Of a stretch of DNA of 21,899 bases, positions 7,002-14,759 are shown one piece after another (within the stretch, counting starts at the first letter, position 1; each line of letters begins with the position of its first letter). This DNA is from Actinomycetes bacterium (GTDB lineage: Bacteria; Actinomycetota; Thermoleophilia; Solirubrobacterales; 70-9): contig JAEZIQ010000081.1 in assembly GCA_023436605.1 (NCBI GenBank), positions 1 to 21,899 on the forward strand, given 5' to 3'. Position numbers and translations under genes: made by a program. The notes beneath the pieces were generated by a model. It was not told the DNA's origin. It was given only the letters and a program-made list of their open reading frames with translations, and ran no database searches.

Positions 7002-8201
7002 ATGACTGAACCGACGATCCTCGCCGACCGCTATGAGCTCCGCGACAAGCTGGGCTCCGGCGGCATGTCAAATGTGTACCGCGCAACCGACCGGATCCTC
7101 GAGCGGACGGTTGCGGTCAAGGTACTGGCCGAACATCTTTCCGACGACGATCGCTTCGTAGCCCGTTTCCGGCGCGAGGCGCTGGCGGTGGCCAAGCTGA
7201 TCCACCCCAACATCGTCCAGGTCTACGACACCGGCGTCGATCACGGCCGCCACTTCATCGTCATGGAATGTGTCGAAGGCAAGTCCGGCGCCCAGATTCT
7301 CAAGACAGAGGGACTGGTCGACCCGGAGGTCACGGTCGAGATCGGGGTCCAGGCCTGTGCCGGCCTCGAATACGCCCACCGTCACGGGATCATTCACCGT
7401 GATGTAAAGCCCGGCAACCTGATGGTGGTCGGCGGTCCGGTCGGCGGCGGCGAGATGACCTGCAAGCTGACCGACTTCGGCATCGCCCGCGCGGCCGAGC
7501 AGACCCGGATCACCCAGGTCGGCTCGGTGGTCGGAACCGCCGCCTACCTCGCCCCCGAACAGGTTCGCGGCGAGGAGGCAACCCCTTCCACCGACGTCTA
7601 CGCCCTCGGCGTGGTGCTCTACCAGTTCCTCACCGGCCGGCTCCCCTATGAGGGCTCCTCCCTGGCCGAACTGGCCGTGCGTCAACAGAACGAGAAGCCC
7701 CTGCCTCCCAGGACCTATAACGCCGATGTCCCCGAGACGGTCAGCGCCGCCGTGATGCGCGCGCTTGAAGGCGACAAGGCTTACCGCTTCCACACCGCCG
7801 CGGCGCTCTCGGACGGGCTTCAGCGCGGGCTTCGGGGCGAGGACGTGACCCTCCAGATGGACGAGGAACCTTCCACCCCGCCCGCCTTCCCCCAGGCCGA
7901 GACCGCAACCCGCCCGCTGGAGCGCACCGCCCGCACGGCTCACCGGCCGGCACCGCCTCCACCCCGCTACACCCTGCCCCAGGCAGCGCCCCGCACGAAG
8001 CCCAAGCGTTCGTTCATGCGCTCGTTCTTCCGTTTCCTGATGGGGGTTCTCGCGCTCGTCCTGATCGCCGCGGTGGTCGCAGGCTCGGTGATCCTGCTGA
8101 CCGATCGGGCCGCCTCCGTCAAGGTCAAGGAATGGACCGGCAACTCGGTCGAGAAACTCACCGACGAGATCAAGCAGCAGGTCCGCGACAACACCCAGTA
8201 A
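7002..8201 (+). CDS. PknB-type transmembrane Ser/Thr protein kinase lacking PASTA domains
   Basis: A protein of 399 residues. The kinase domain (about 10-275) has a glycine loop GSGGMSNVY (18-26), catalytic lysine K40 in VAVK, HRDVKPGN with D134, DFG at 158-160, an activation segment ending GTAAYLAPEQ, and STDVYALGVVLYQFLTGRLPYEG. All catalytic residues are present, so it should be active. A Pro- and Thr-rich juxtamembrane linker (about 283-335), with threonines that could be autophosphorylation sites, leads to one transmembrane helix (about 343-367). The tail outside the membrane is only about 32 residues, so there is no PASTA or other sensor domain. The lipoprotein encoded 6 bases upstream is a plausible signal-sensing partner (inference). 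It is not the usual pknB of the division cluster, as no rodA, pbpA or phosphatase gene is nearby. Confidence 0.94.
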   Translation: MTEPTILADRYELRDKLGSGGMSNVYRATDRILERTVAVKVLAEHLSDDDRFVARFRREALAVAKLIHPNIVQVYDTGVDHGRHFIVMECVEGKSGAQILKTEGLVDPEVTVEIGVQACAGLEYAHRHGIIHRDVKPGNLMVVGGPVGGGEMTCKLTDFGIARAAEQTRITQVGSVVGTAAYLAPEQVRGEEATPSTDVYALGVVLYQFLTGRLPYEGSSLAELAVRQQNEKPLPPRTYNADVPETVSAAVMRALEGDKAYRFHTAAALSDGLQRGLRGEDVTLQMDEEPSTPPAFPQAETATRPLERTARTAHRPAPPPPRYTLPQAAPRTKPKRSFMRSFFRFLMGVLALVLIAAVVAGSVILLTDRAASVKVKEWTGNSVEKLTDEIKQQVRDNTQ

Positions 8202-8223
8202 CGGGAGCCGGCGCGCTTCGCCC

Positions 8224-8252
8224 CCGACTCCGGTCGGCAAACCCGGACGGGT
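8224..8252. terminator. Two small hairpins between convergent genes
   Basis: CCGAC-TCCG-GTCGG (8224-8237) and ACCC-GGAC-GGGT (8241-8252) are two adjacent short stems in the 75-base gap between the kinase and the convergent ABC permease. Neither has a U-tract. They may act together as a bidirectional terminator, but the evidence is weak. Confidence 0.3.
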
Positions 8253-8276
8253 CTGGCGGAAGGGACCGGCCGGGTG

Positions 8277-9014
8277 CTACTTGACTTCCGTGCGGGTGGT
8301 CCTGATGATCCCGGCCGCGACAAAGACAGCCAGCCAAGCGGCCAGAACCAGGACCGAGACCAGCGCGTCATTGGTCTGGCTCACCTCGAAGAAACCTTCG
8401 CCATCGCCATCGCCTCGAATCGCCACGTCGACGTCGGCCAGAGCCACCCCCAGCGTGTAGTCACCGACCTTTGGAAGCAGCGAAGTCAGACCGTCGAGAA
8501 CGAAGAGAAAGGCAAACGAGAGAGTGATGCCACCGGCCATTGAGCGGGTCAGGAGGGTAAGCGAGAACGCCGCGATCGCCCAGGTCGCGTTCGACACCAG
8601 CATCACCGCAACCTGGCCGGGAATCTCGTCGTAATCAACCGTGAATTCCTTGCCCGCGCTAGCGAGGCCATAGAGGGCGGTCCCGAGTCCCATCAGCAGG
8701 AACGTGGACCCGATCACCACGATCAACAGGACGGCGAGCTTGACCAGGACCAGCCTCGTGCGACGCGGATCAGCACTGAGGACGCGCCGGAGAGTTTGCT
8801 GGCCGAACTCGACCCCAGCGAGCCACGACCCGATCACCAAAGACGCGATAAGGAGCGGGAACTCGATCGCGGCCGAAAGGGCGTCGTTGTCTTCACCCAC
8901 ATGCCAGATCAAACAGGCGGCGAGACCCATCAGGAAGAAGATCACCAAGGTGATCGCCGTCCACATCGGGGTCGGCATCGAGCGCAGCTTCAGGAACTCA
9001 GCTCGCATTGCCAT
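8277..9014 (-). CDS. ABC-2 type transporter permease subunit
   Basis: A protein of 245 residues with about six hydrophobic segments (roughly 18-36, 50-67, 88-112, 136-155, 160-178 and 220-238). The N-terminus (MRAEFLKLRSMPTPMWTAI) and the GVEFGQQTLRRVLSADPRR segment are typical of ABC-2 permeases of the NatB/BcrB-like group. It is predicted to form the membrane channel for the ATPase encoded just upstream, whose stop codon lies inside this gene's start (17-base overlap, or 11 if the second ATG at 9008 is used). The substrate is unknown; homologues export antibiotics, lipids or ions. It is the last gene of the tgt-ATPase-permease run. Confidence 0.85.
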   Translation of the reverse strand: MAMRAEFLKLRSMPTPMWTAITLVIFFLMGLAACLIWHVGEDNDALSAAIEFPLLIASLVIGSWLAGVEFGQQTLRRVLSADPRRTRLVLVKLAVLLIVVIGSTFLLMGLGTALYGLASAGKEFTVDYDEIPGQVAVMLVSNATWAIAAFSLTLLTRSMAGGITLSFAFLFVLDGLTSLLPKVGDYTLGVALADVDVAIRGDGDGEGFFEVSQTNDALVSVLVLAAWLAVFVAAGIIRTTRTEVK

Positions 9015-9933
9015 CTCCGTCGGTCAGCGAGAGGAAGACCCGTTCGAGGTCGGCCTTTTCGCGCATCAGGCCCCGGAGCCAGATTCCCGACTCGCCGAGG
9101 ATGCGGGTGATCTCGGAGTCGTCTGCGATTTCGCCCCGGGCGACCAGACTGCCCTCTCCCCGATCTTCAACCTGGAGGCCGGCCCGTTTCAGGGCCGAAG
9201 TTGCCGCCGCCGACTGGGAGATCCGCACGAAGACCCGGTAGCCGAGCGAGGCGCCGGTCGAGGCGAGGACTTCCTCCATCGTGCCGTCAGCAACCAGCCT
9301 GCCCTTGTTGATGATCGTCGCCCGGTCGCACATCAGCTGGACCTCGGAAAGCAGGTGAGAGGAGACCAGCACGGTCGAGCCCGTCTGGGGCAGGCTCTTG
9401 ATCAGCTCGCGTATCTCGACGATCCCCGAAGGATCGAGCCCGTTGGTGGGCTCGTCGAGAATCACCAGTCTGGGGCCACCGAGCAGGGCGATCGCCAGAC
9501 CGAGCCGCTGCTTCATGCCGAGCGAGAAACCGCGGGCCTTGCTGTCGGCCCGCTCGGCCAGACCGACCAGTTCAAGGAGCCGGTCGATCTCGGCGTCCTG
9601 CGTTCCCAGCCCCAGTGTGGCCGCCTGGATCTTCAGGTTCTGCCGGGCGGTGGCCCGACCGTAGAGGGCCGGACCTTCGACCAAAGAGCCCACATGTGAG
9701 ATCGCCTCTCGGAACCCGGGGCTACCCGGCTCGGTGCCGAGCAGTTCAGCCCGGCCTCCGTTCATCCCGGTCAGGCCAAGCAGGATGCGGATCGCGGTCG
9801 TCTTGCCCGAACCATTCGGACCCAGCAGTCCGCAGACCGTGCCCTCCGGCACCTGAAGCGACAGATTGTCGAGCGCAGTGATCTTGCCGAAGCGCTTCGA
9901 AACGCCTTCGAACTGGATCAGAGTCTGAGCCAT
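8998..9933 (-). CDS. ABC transporter ATP-binding protein (ABC-2 exporter)
   Basis: A protein of 311 residues. Walker A is GPNGSGKT (38-45), the signature is FSLGMKQRLGLA, Walker B with catalytic glutamate is LVILDEPTNGLD, and SSHLLSEV carries the switch histidine. The C-terminal region of about 85 residues is typical of the CcmA/DrrA/BcrA-like group. It powers the permease encoded downstream. The start at 9933 (MAQTLIQFEG) is chosen: it begins the ABC domain, is preceded by a GGGCGGG purine-rich site, and lies 13 bases after the tgt stop. A longer frame to 10026 would run into tgt and adds unrelated residues. Confidence 0.93.
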   Translation of the reverse strand: MAQTLIQFEGVSKRFGKITALDNLSLQVPEGTVCGLLGPNGSGKTTAIRILLGLTGMNGGRAELLGTEPGSPGFREAISHVGSLVEGPALYGRATARQNLKIQAATLGLGTQDAEIDRLLELVGLAERADSKARGFSLGMKQRLGLAIALLGGPRLVILDEPTNGLDPSGIVEIRELIKSLPQTGSTVLVSSHLLSEVQLMCDRATIINKGRLVADGTMEEVLASTGASLGYRVFVRISQSAAATSALKRAGLQVEDRGEGSLVARGEIADDSEITRILGESGIWLRGLMREKADLERVFLSLTDGDGNAS

Positions 9934-9946
9934 CCCGCCCGGGAGC

Positions 9947-11152
9947 CTATCGGGCGTCCCACGGTGCGGCGCCACCGAGGATACGTTCGCTGTAGCTGGC
10001 GAACTCGCCGGCGGAAATCGCCTCACGGGCTCCGCCCATCAGGCGTTCCATGTAGGTCAGGTTGTGGTCGACCAGGAGCCGGACTGCGGTCAGTTCTTCC
10101 GACTTTGAGATGTAGTTGAGGTAATCCCGGTCGTAGGTGGCGCAGGCGGTGCACGGGCAACCCGGCACCAGCGGCATGCGGTTGCCGACTTCGCGGGGTT
10201 TGCGGACGTCGATCCGGAAGCGCTTCTCGGGCAGTGGGGCCAGGGCCATGCCGTGGCGGGCCAGCCGGGTTGGCACGGCGCAGTCGAAGACGTCGAGGCC
10301 GAGCGCGACCCCTCGCATCAGGTCGTCCACCTCGCCGATCCCGAGCAGGTGCTTCGGCGCTTCGACCGGCAGGTTCGGCACCGTGAATCCCAGCACTTCC
10401 GCCATCTCTTCCTTGTCGCGGCCGAGGGTCCCGCCGATCGAGATTCCGTCCACGCCGGAGGCGGAAACCGCCTCGCAGGATTCTTTCCTCAGGTCGGCGT
10501 GGGTGCCACCCTGGATGATTCCGAAGACCGCCTGGTCCGCCGGGCCGTTCGCTTCGTGCCAGTCGAGACAACGGGCCAGCCAGCGGTGCGTCCGCTCGGT
10601 CGAGCGGGCCGTGTACTCACGGTCGGCGTGAAAGGGGGTGCACTCGTCGAAGACCAGCGCGATGTCGGAGCCGAGCGCAGCCTGCACCCGCATCGACTCC
10701 TCCGGGGAGAGCATCAGCTCGGAGCCATCCTTGTAGGAACGGAAGCGGACTCCCTCCTCCTCGATCCCGAGCGTCTTGGCCAGTCCGTACATCTTGCGAC
10801 CCGACCCCTTGATCTCCTGGGCCACACCCCCGTGAGCCAAGGAGAAGACCTGGAAACCTCCCGAGTCGGTGATGATCGCCTTGTCCCAGCCCATGAACTT
10901 GTGCAGGCCTCCCGCCTCGGCAATCCGTTCCGGGCCCGGGGCGACCAGCAGGTGGTAAGTGTTGCCGAGCACCAGCTCGTAGCCCATCGCCTCGATCTCC
11001 CGCGAGGACATGCCACGGACCGACCCTTTGGTCGCCAGCGGGATGAAGGCCGGGGTCTCGACCGGGCCGTGCGGGGTCTGCAGCGTGCCACGCCGGGCCC
11101 CGCCGTCGCGGTCGTGAATTTCGAAGGTAAGTCGGGCGGGGTCGTGGCGCAT
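9947..11152 (-). CDS. tgt: tRNA-guanine(34) transglycosylase, actinobacterial-type variant
   Basis: A protein of 401 residues with a TIM-barrel Tgt fold. Tgt exchanges guanine 34 of GUN-anticodon tRNAs for preQ1 on the way to queuosine. It has TDSGGFQ (D96), FDECTP (D169), GIIQGG, the nucleophile D290 in VFDCAVPTR, and a zinc site of C332, C334, C337 and H363. Two differences from the well-studied enzyme stand out: about 22-25 extra residues after FSL (about 106-130), and the base-recognition loop GGTLGRD (240-246) where GGLAVGE is usual. These may mark a distinct subgroup. No queuosine biosynthesis genes (queA, queC-E) are in the window. It follows gpmI after an 80-base gap with a long hairpin. 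Confidence 0.93.
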   Translation of the reverse strand: MRHDPARLTFEIHDRDGGARRGTLQTPHGPVETPAFIPLATKGSVRGMSSREIEAMGYELVLGNTYHLLVAPGPERIAEAGGLHKFMGWDKAIITDSGGFQVFSLAHGGVAQEIKGSGRKMYGLAKTLGIEEEGVRFRSYKDGSELMLSPEESMRVQAALGSDIALVFDECTPFHADREYTARSTERTHRWLARCLDWHEANGPADQAVFGIIQGGTHADLRKESCEAVSASGVDGISIGGTLGRDKEEMAEVLGFTVPNLPVEAPKHLLGIGEVDDLMRGVALGLDVFDCAVPTRLARHGMALAPLPEKRFRIDVRKPREVGNRMPLVPGCPCTACATYDRDYLNYISKSEELTAVRLLVDHNLTYMERLMGGAREAISAGEFASYSERILGGAAPWDAR

Positions 11153-11185
11153 CGAGCCACCCTATCCGGCCGCGAATCTCTGCGA

Positions 11186-11224
11186 GATCCGACTTTCTTC
11201 CGCTATACGGCAGAAAGTCGGATC
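11186..11224. terminator. Perfect 13-bp inverted repeat between gpmI and tgt
   Basis: GATCCGACTTTCT (11186-11198) is perfectly complementary to AGAAAGTCGGATC (11212-11224). Inside, CCG/CGG (11200-11202, 11208-11210) add three pairs around a CTATA loop after one mismatch. Outside, GCG/CGC pairs extend it if A11185 is bulged. It lies 9 bases after the gpmI stop and 34 bases before the tgt ATG. With no U-tract it could be a U-less actinobacterial terminator or an operator for tgt. Confidence 0.6.
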
Positions 11225-11232
11225 CGCGGAGC

Positions 11233-12756
11233 TCAAGTCGGCTGGATCAGGCTCCTGCCGGTCATTTCGACCGGCTGGTCGATGCCGAGCATCTCGAGGA
11301 TGGTCGGCGCGACGTCGGCCAGGATCCCGCCCTCGGCGAGGCTGAAGCCTTCGGCGGTGACGATCACCGGCACCGGGTTCAGCGAGTGGGCGGTGTTCGG
11401 CGAGCCGTCCGGCTCGAGCATGTTGTCGGCGTTGCCGTGATCGGCGGTGATCAGGCAGGCACCGCCCGAGGCGAGCACGGTCTCGACCACGCGGCCGAGG
11501 CAGGCGTCGACCGCCTCGATTGCCTTGACGGCGGCTGGAATCACGCCGGTGTGGCCGACCATGTCCGGGTTGGCGAAGTTGATGATCCCGAAGCGGGGTT
11601 CATCCTCGGCCCAGCCGGCGATGAAAGCATCAGCAGCCTGGTTGGCACTCATCTCGGGCTTGAAATCGTAGGTCGGGACATCGCGCGGTGATTCGACCAG
11701 ACGACGGTCCTCACCTTCCCACTCCTGTTCACGGCCCCCGTTGAAGAAATAGGTCACGTGCGGGTACTTCTCGGTCTCGGCGACGTGAAGCTGTTTCCCG
11801 CCGTCCCCGGCGATCACCTGGGCCATGGTCACCTTCGGTCGTTCCTCGGGGAAAGCGACCGGATAGGGCCAGCCCTCGCGGTACGAGGTCATGGTGGTCA
11901 GCTCGAGCAGCGGACCGCCGGAGCGGACGAACTCCTTGAAGTCGGGTTCGGCCAGGGCCCGGGTCAGCTCGCGCGCCCGGTCGGGACGGAAGTTGACGAA
12001 GATCGCCGTGTCGCCTTCCCGCGCTCCGTCATAGCCACCGATCACGGTCGGTTTGATGAACTCGTCGGTCAGCTCGATTTCGTAGGAGTCGGCGATTGCC
12101 TCCCCCGCGGTGACGGCGGTCGGCCCGGCGCCATGGATGATCGCGTCGTAGGCGAGTTTGACGCGGTCCCAGCGGGTGTCGCGGTCCATCGCGTAATAGC
12201 GGCCGCTCACGGTGCCGATCCGGCCGGCCGAACGCAGCCAGCGCTCGAGCTCCTCTATGTACTTCGCGCCACCGTGGGGCAGCGTGTCGCGCCCGTCGGT
12301 GATCGCGTGGAAGATCAGGTCCGGGACGCCCTCCTGCGACGCGAGTTCGACGCAGGCCTCGAGGTGTTCCCAGCCGGAGTGCACGCCGCCGTCGGAAACC
12401 AGCCCGATCAGGTGAAGCCGCCCGTTGCCGTTGACCGCCCGCTGGCAGGCATCGACCAGGGCTTCGTTGTCGAAGAAGGAGCCGTCAGCGACCGCCGTGT
12501 CGATCCGGGCCAGGTCCTGTTTTACGATCGCGCCGGCTCCGAGGTTGAGATGACCGACCTCGGAGTTGCCCATCTGACCTTCGGGCAGACCGACGTCGGG
12601 ACCCTGGGCGCTGAGCTGGGTTGTCGGGTACTCGCCCCAGAGCCGATCGAAGTTCGGAGTTTCGGCCAGCGAGATCGCGTTGCCCGGGCCGGCCGGGGCG
12701 AGCCCCCAGCCGTCGAGGATGATCAGCGCGGCGGAAGGTACGGGCAGGGTGGCCAT
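11233..12756 (-). CDS. gpmI: 2,3-bisphosphoglycerate-independent phosphoglycerate mutase
   Basis: A protein of 507 residues, the normal length for iPGM. It interconverts 3- and 2-phosphoglycerate using a phosphoserine intermediate and Mn2+. Metal-site and catalytic motifs are LIILDGWG (D15), GQMGNSEVGH (S65, the phosphorylated serine), HAITDGRDT, the NFANPDMVGHTG region and TADHGNADNM. It is the last gene of the gap-pgk-tpiA-gpmI run and starts 11 bases after the tpiA stop, so translational coupling is likely. It belongs to the alkaline phosphatase superfamily and is unrelated to the cofactor-dependent mutase found in many other actinobacteria. Confidence 0.97.
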   Translation of the reverse strand: MATLPVPSAALIILDGWGLAPAGPGNAISLAETPNFDRLWGEYPTTQLSAQGPDVGLPEGQMGNSEVGHLNLGAGAIVKQDLARIDTAVADGSFFDNEALVDACQRAVNGNGRLHLIGLVSDGGVHSGWEHLEACVELASQEGVPDLIFHAITDGRDTLPHGGAKYIEELERWLRSAGRIGTVSGRYYAMDRDTRWDRVKLAYDAIIHGAGPTAVTAGEAIADSYEIELTDEFIKPTVIGGYDGAREGDTAIFVNFRPDRARELTRALAEPDFKEFVRSGGPLLELTTMTSYREGWPYPVAFPEERPKVTMAQVIAGDGGKQLHVAETEKYPHVTYFFNGGREQEWEGEDRRLVESPRDVPTYDFKPEMSANQAADAFIAGWAEDEPRFGIINFANPDMVGHTGVIPAAVKAIEAVDACLGRVVETVLASGGACLITADHGNADNMLEPDGSPNTAHSLNPVPVIVTAEGFSLAEGGILADVAPTILEMLGIDQPVEMTGRSLIQPT

Positions 12757-12767
12757 GCGGACGGGTC

Positions 12768-13526
12768 CTACTCGGCCGGAGCGGCGGCCACGATCGCTTC
12801 GAAATCGTCCGGGTCGAGGGCGGCACCGCCGACCAGGGCCCCGTCGATGTCGGGCAGGGCGAGCAGCTCTGCGGCGTTACCGGGTTTCACCGAGCCGCCG
12901 TAGAGGATGCGAACCTGCTCGGCCTTCTCCGGGTCCCGGGTGCGCAGCAGGCTACGGATGAACTCGCAGGCTTCCTGTGCCTGTTCCGGGCTGGCGGTGA
13001 GACCGGTGCCGATCGCCCAGACCGGCTCGTATGCGATCACGACCTTGTCGAGGTCGCTGCTGTGGACTTCGGCCAGGTCGGTGATCACCTGATGCGAAAG
13101 GACGGCTTCGGTGTCGTCGGATTCACGTTCGGTCTGGCTCTCGCCCACGCAGAGGATCGGCTCGAGTCCGGCCTCGATCGCCTTCGGGACCTTGCGGGCC
13201 AGAGCCACGTCGGTCTCCCCAAAGAACTGGCGGCGTTCGGAGTGGCCGAGGATGGTGCCATCGACCCCGATGTCGAGCAGCATCGGCGCGGAAACCTCGC
13301 CGGTGAAGGCGCCCGAGTCCTCGTAGAACATGTTCTGAGCGGCTACCCGAACCGGGGTGCCGGCGCAGCGTTCGGCCACCCGCTGCAGGGCGAGCCACGG
13401 CGGGCAGAGGACGACTTCGGCCCCGTCAGCGGACTGGGTCGGAAGGAATGAATCGAGGAACTCGTCTGCCTCCGAGGCGGTCTTGTTCATCTTCCAATTG
13501 GCGGCTACGTACGGTCGGCGGCTCAT
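12768..13526 (-). CDS. tpiA: Triosephosphate isomerase
   Basis: A protein of 252 residues, a standard TIM barrel that interconverts dihydroxyacetone phosphate and glyceraldehyde 3-phosphate. The catalytic residues are all in place: AANWKMN (K12), ILGHSERR (H95) and AYEPVWAIGTG (E167), followed by ILYGGSVKPGNA and DGALVGGAAL, which bind phosphate. The ATG at 13526 is preceded by GAGG 7 bases upstream. It lies 21 bases after the pgk stop and 11 bases before gpmI, in one operon. Confidence 0.98.
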   Translation of the reverse strand: MSRRPYVAANWKMNKTASEADEFLDSFLPTQSADGAEVVLCPPWLALQRVAERCAGTPVRVAAQNMFYEDSGAFTGEVSAPMLLDIGVDGTILGHSERRQFFGETDVALARKVPKAIEAGLEPILCVGESQTERESDDTEAVLSHQVITDLAEVHSSDLDKVVIAYEPVWAIGTGLTASPEQAQEACEFIRSLLRTRDPEKAEQVRILYGGSVKPGNAAELLALPDIDGALVGGAALDPDDFEAIVAAAPAE

Positions 13527-13547
13527 GCTCCTGCCTCTTTCAATCGT

Positions 13548-14735
13548 CTATTTGTCGTTCAGGGCAGTGACGCCCGGAAGTTCCTTGCCTTCGAGCAACT
13601 CCAGCGAGGCGCCGCCTCCGGTCGAGACCCAGTCGACGTCACCGGTCAGACCGAACTTGACCAGGGCGGCAACCGAATCACCACCGCCGACCACCGTGAA
13701 TCCCGGAGCGGCGGCCACTGCCTCAGCCACGGTGCGGGTCCCGGCCGCGAACGGCTCGAGCTCGAAAGCGCCCATCGGACCGTTCCACAGCACGGTTCCG
13801 GCCGACGCGACGCGGGCGGCGTAATCCTTCGCCGACTTCGGACCGATGTCGAGTCCCATCCAGCCCTCCGGCACATCGACCCCGTCCGAAGCCCTGGTCT
13901 CGGTGTCGGCCGAGAACTCTCGGCCCAGCGCGAGGTCGATCGGCAAAACCAGCTCGCACTTTCCGGAGGCGGCCTTCTCGAGTGCCTCGCGGGCAAGTGG
14001 AATGTCGTCGTCGTGGCAGAGCGAGTTTCCGATCTCGTGGCCCTGGGCCTTGTAGAACGGAAAGCACATCGCTCCGCCGATCAGGATCTGGTCCGCGATC
14101 TCGAGGAAGCGGTCGATTACTCCGACCTTGTCGGAAACCTTTGCCCCGCCCAGCACCACGACCAGGGGTCGGGTCGGGTCGGCTGCGACCGAGGTCAGGT
14201 TCTTGACTTCCTTCTCGAGCAGCAGTCCGGCGTAGGCCGGCAGATCGGCGGCCACTCCGGCGGTGCTGGCGTGAGCCCGGTGGGCGGCGCCGAAAGCGTC
14301 GTTTACGTAGATTTCGGCCAGCCCGGCCAGGTCGGCAGCCAGGACCGGATCGTTCTCGGTTTCCCCGGGCTCGTAGCGAGTGTTCTCGAGCAGCAGGATC
14401 TGGCCCGGTTCCAGAGCTTCGGCCTTGGCCCGCGAGTCCTCGCCGCCGACGTCGGCCGCCATCTCGACTGGCCGGCCGATCAGCTGGGCCAGTCGCTTGG
14501 CGGCCGGGGCCAGCGACAGCTCCGGCACGACCTTCCCCTTGGGACGGCCGAGGTGGGAGCAGAGGATGACCTTCGCACCCTTACCGGTCAGGTACTCGAT
14601 GGTCGGCAGTGCCGCCCTGATCCGGGTGTCATCGGTGACTTCCTCCCCGTCGAGGGGAACGTTGAAGTCAACCCGGACCAGGACGCGCTTGCCGTCGACA
14701 TCGGCGTCGCGAACTGACGCCTTGTCGAATGCCAT
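13548..14735 (-). CDS. pgk: Phosphoglycerate kinase
   Basis: A protein of 395 residues, the usual bacterial length. It transfers phosphate from 1,3-bisphosphoglycerate to ADP. The N-terminal substrate domain shows VLVRVDFNVPL (about 18-28), SHLGRPKGK and ENTRYEPGE. The C-terminal nucleotide domain shows VVLGGAKVSDKVGVID, LWNGPMGAFE and VVGGGDSVAAL, then STGGGASLELLEG. The start is supported by GAGGAG (complement of 14742-14747) with a 6-base spacer. It follows gap by 24 bases. Confidence 0.98.
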   Translation of the reverse strand: MAFDKASVRDADVDGKRVLVRVDFNVPLDGEEVTDDTRIRAALPTIEYLTGKGAKVILCSHLGRPKGKVVPELSLAPAAKRLAQLIGRPVEMAADVGGEDSRAKAEALEPGQILLLENTRYEPGETENDPVLAADLAGLAEIYVNDAFGAAHRAHASTAGVAADLPAYAGLLLEKEVKNLTSVAADPTRPLVVVLGGAKVSDKVGVIDRFLEIADQILIGGAMCFPFYKAQGHEIGNSLCHDDDIPLAREALEKAASGKCELVLPIDLALGREFSADTETRASDGVDVPEGWMGLDIGPKSAKDYAARVASAGTVLWNGPMGAFELEPFAAGTRTVAEAVAAAPGFTVVGGGDSVAALVKFGLTGDVDWVSTGGGASLELLEGKELPGVTALNDK

Positions 14736-14759
14736 ATCCAGCTCCTCGCCTGAGCGGTC

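Noticed and set aside
7068..8240. A 390-residue open frame on the - strand opposite the kinase.
   Set aside because: Gly-, Asp- and Val-rich antisense shadow of the kinase, whose catalytic motifs are intact.
8704..9699. A 331-residue open frame on the + strand across the first ABC-2 pair.
   Set aside because: It runs antisense across two well-supported genes and has no domain.
9934..10026. N-terminal extension of the first ABC ATPase.
   Set aside because: It would overlap the 3' end of tgt and adds residues unlike any ABC domain; the ATG at 9933 has a suitable binding site.
10253..11440. A 395-residue open frame on the + strand opposite tgt.
   Set aside because: Antisense to tgt and reads through the intergenic hairpin; no domain recognised.
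11758..12903. A 381-residue open frame on the + strand opposite gpmI.
   Set aside because: Shadow of gpmI, which has all catalytic motifs.
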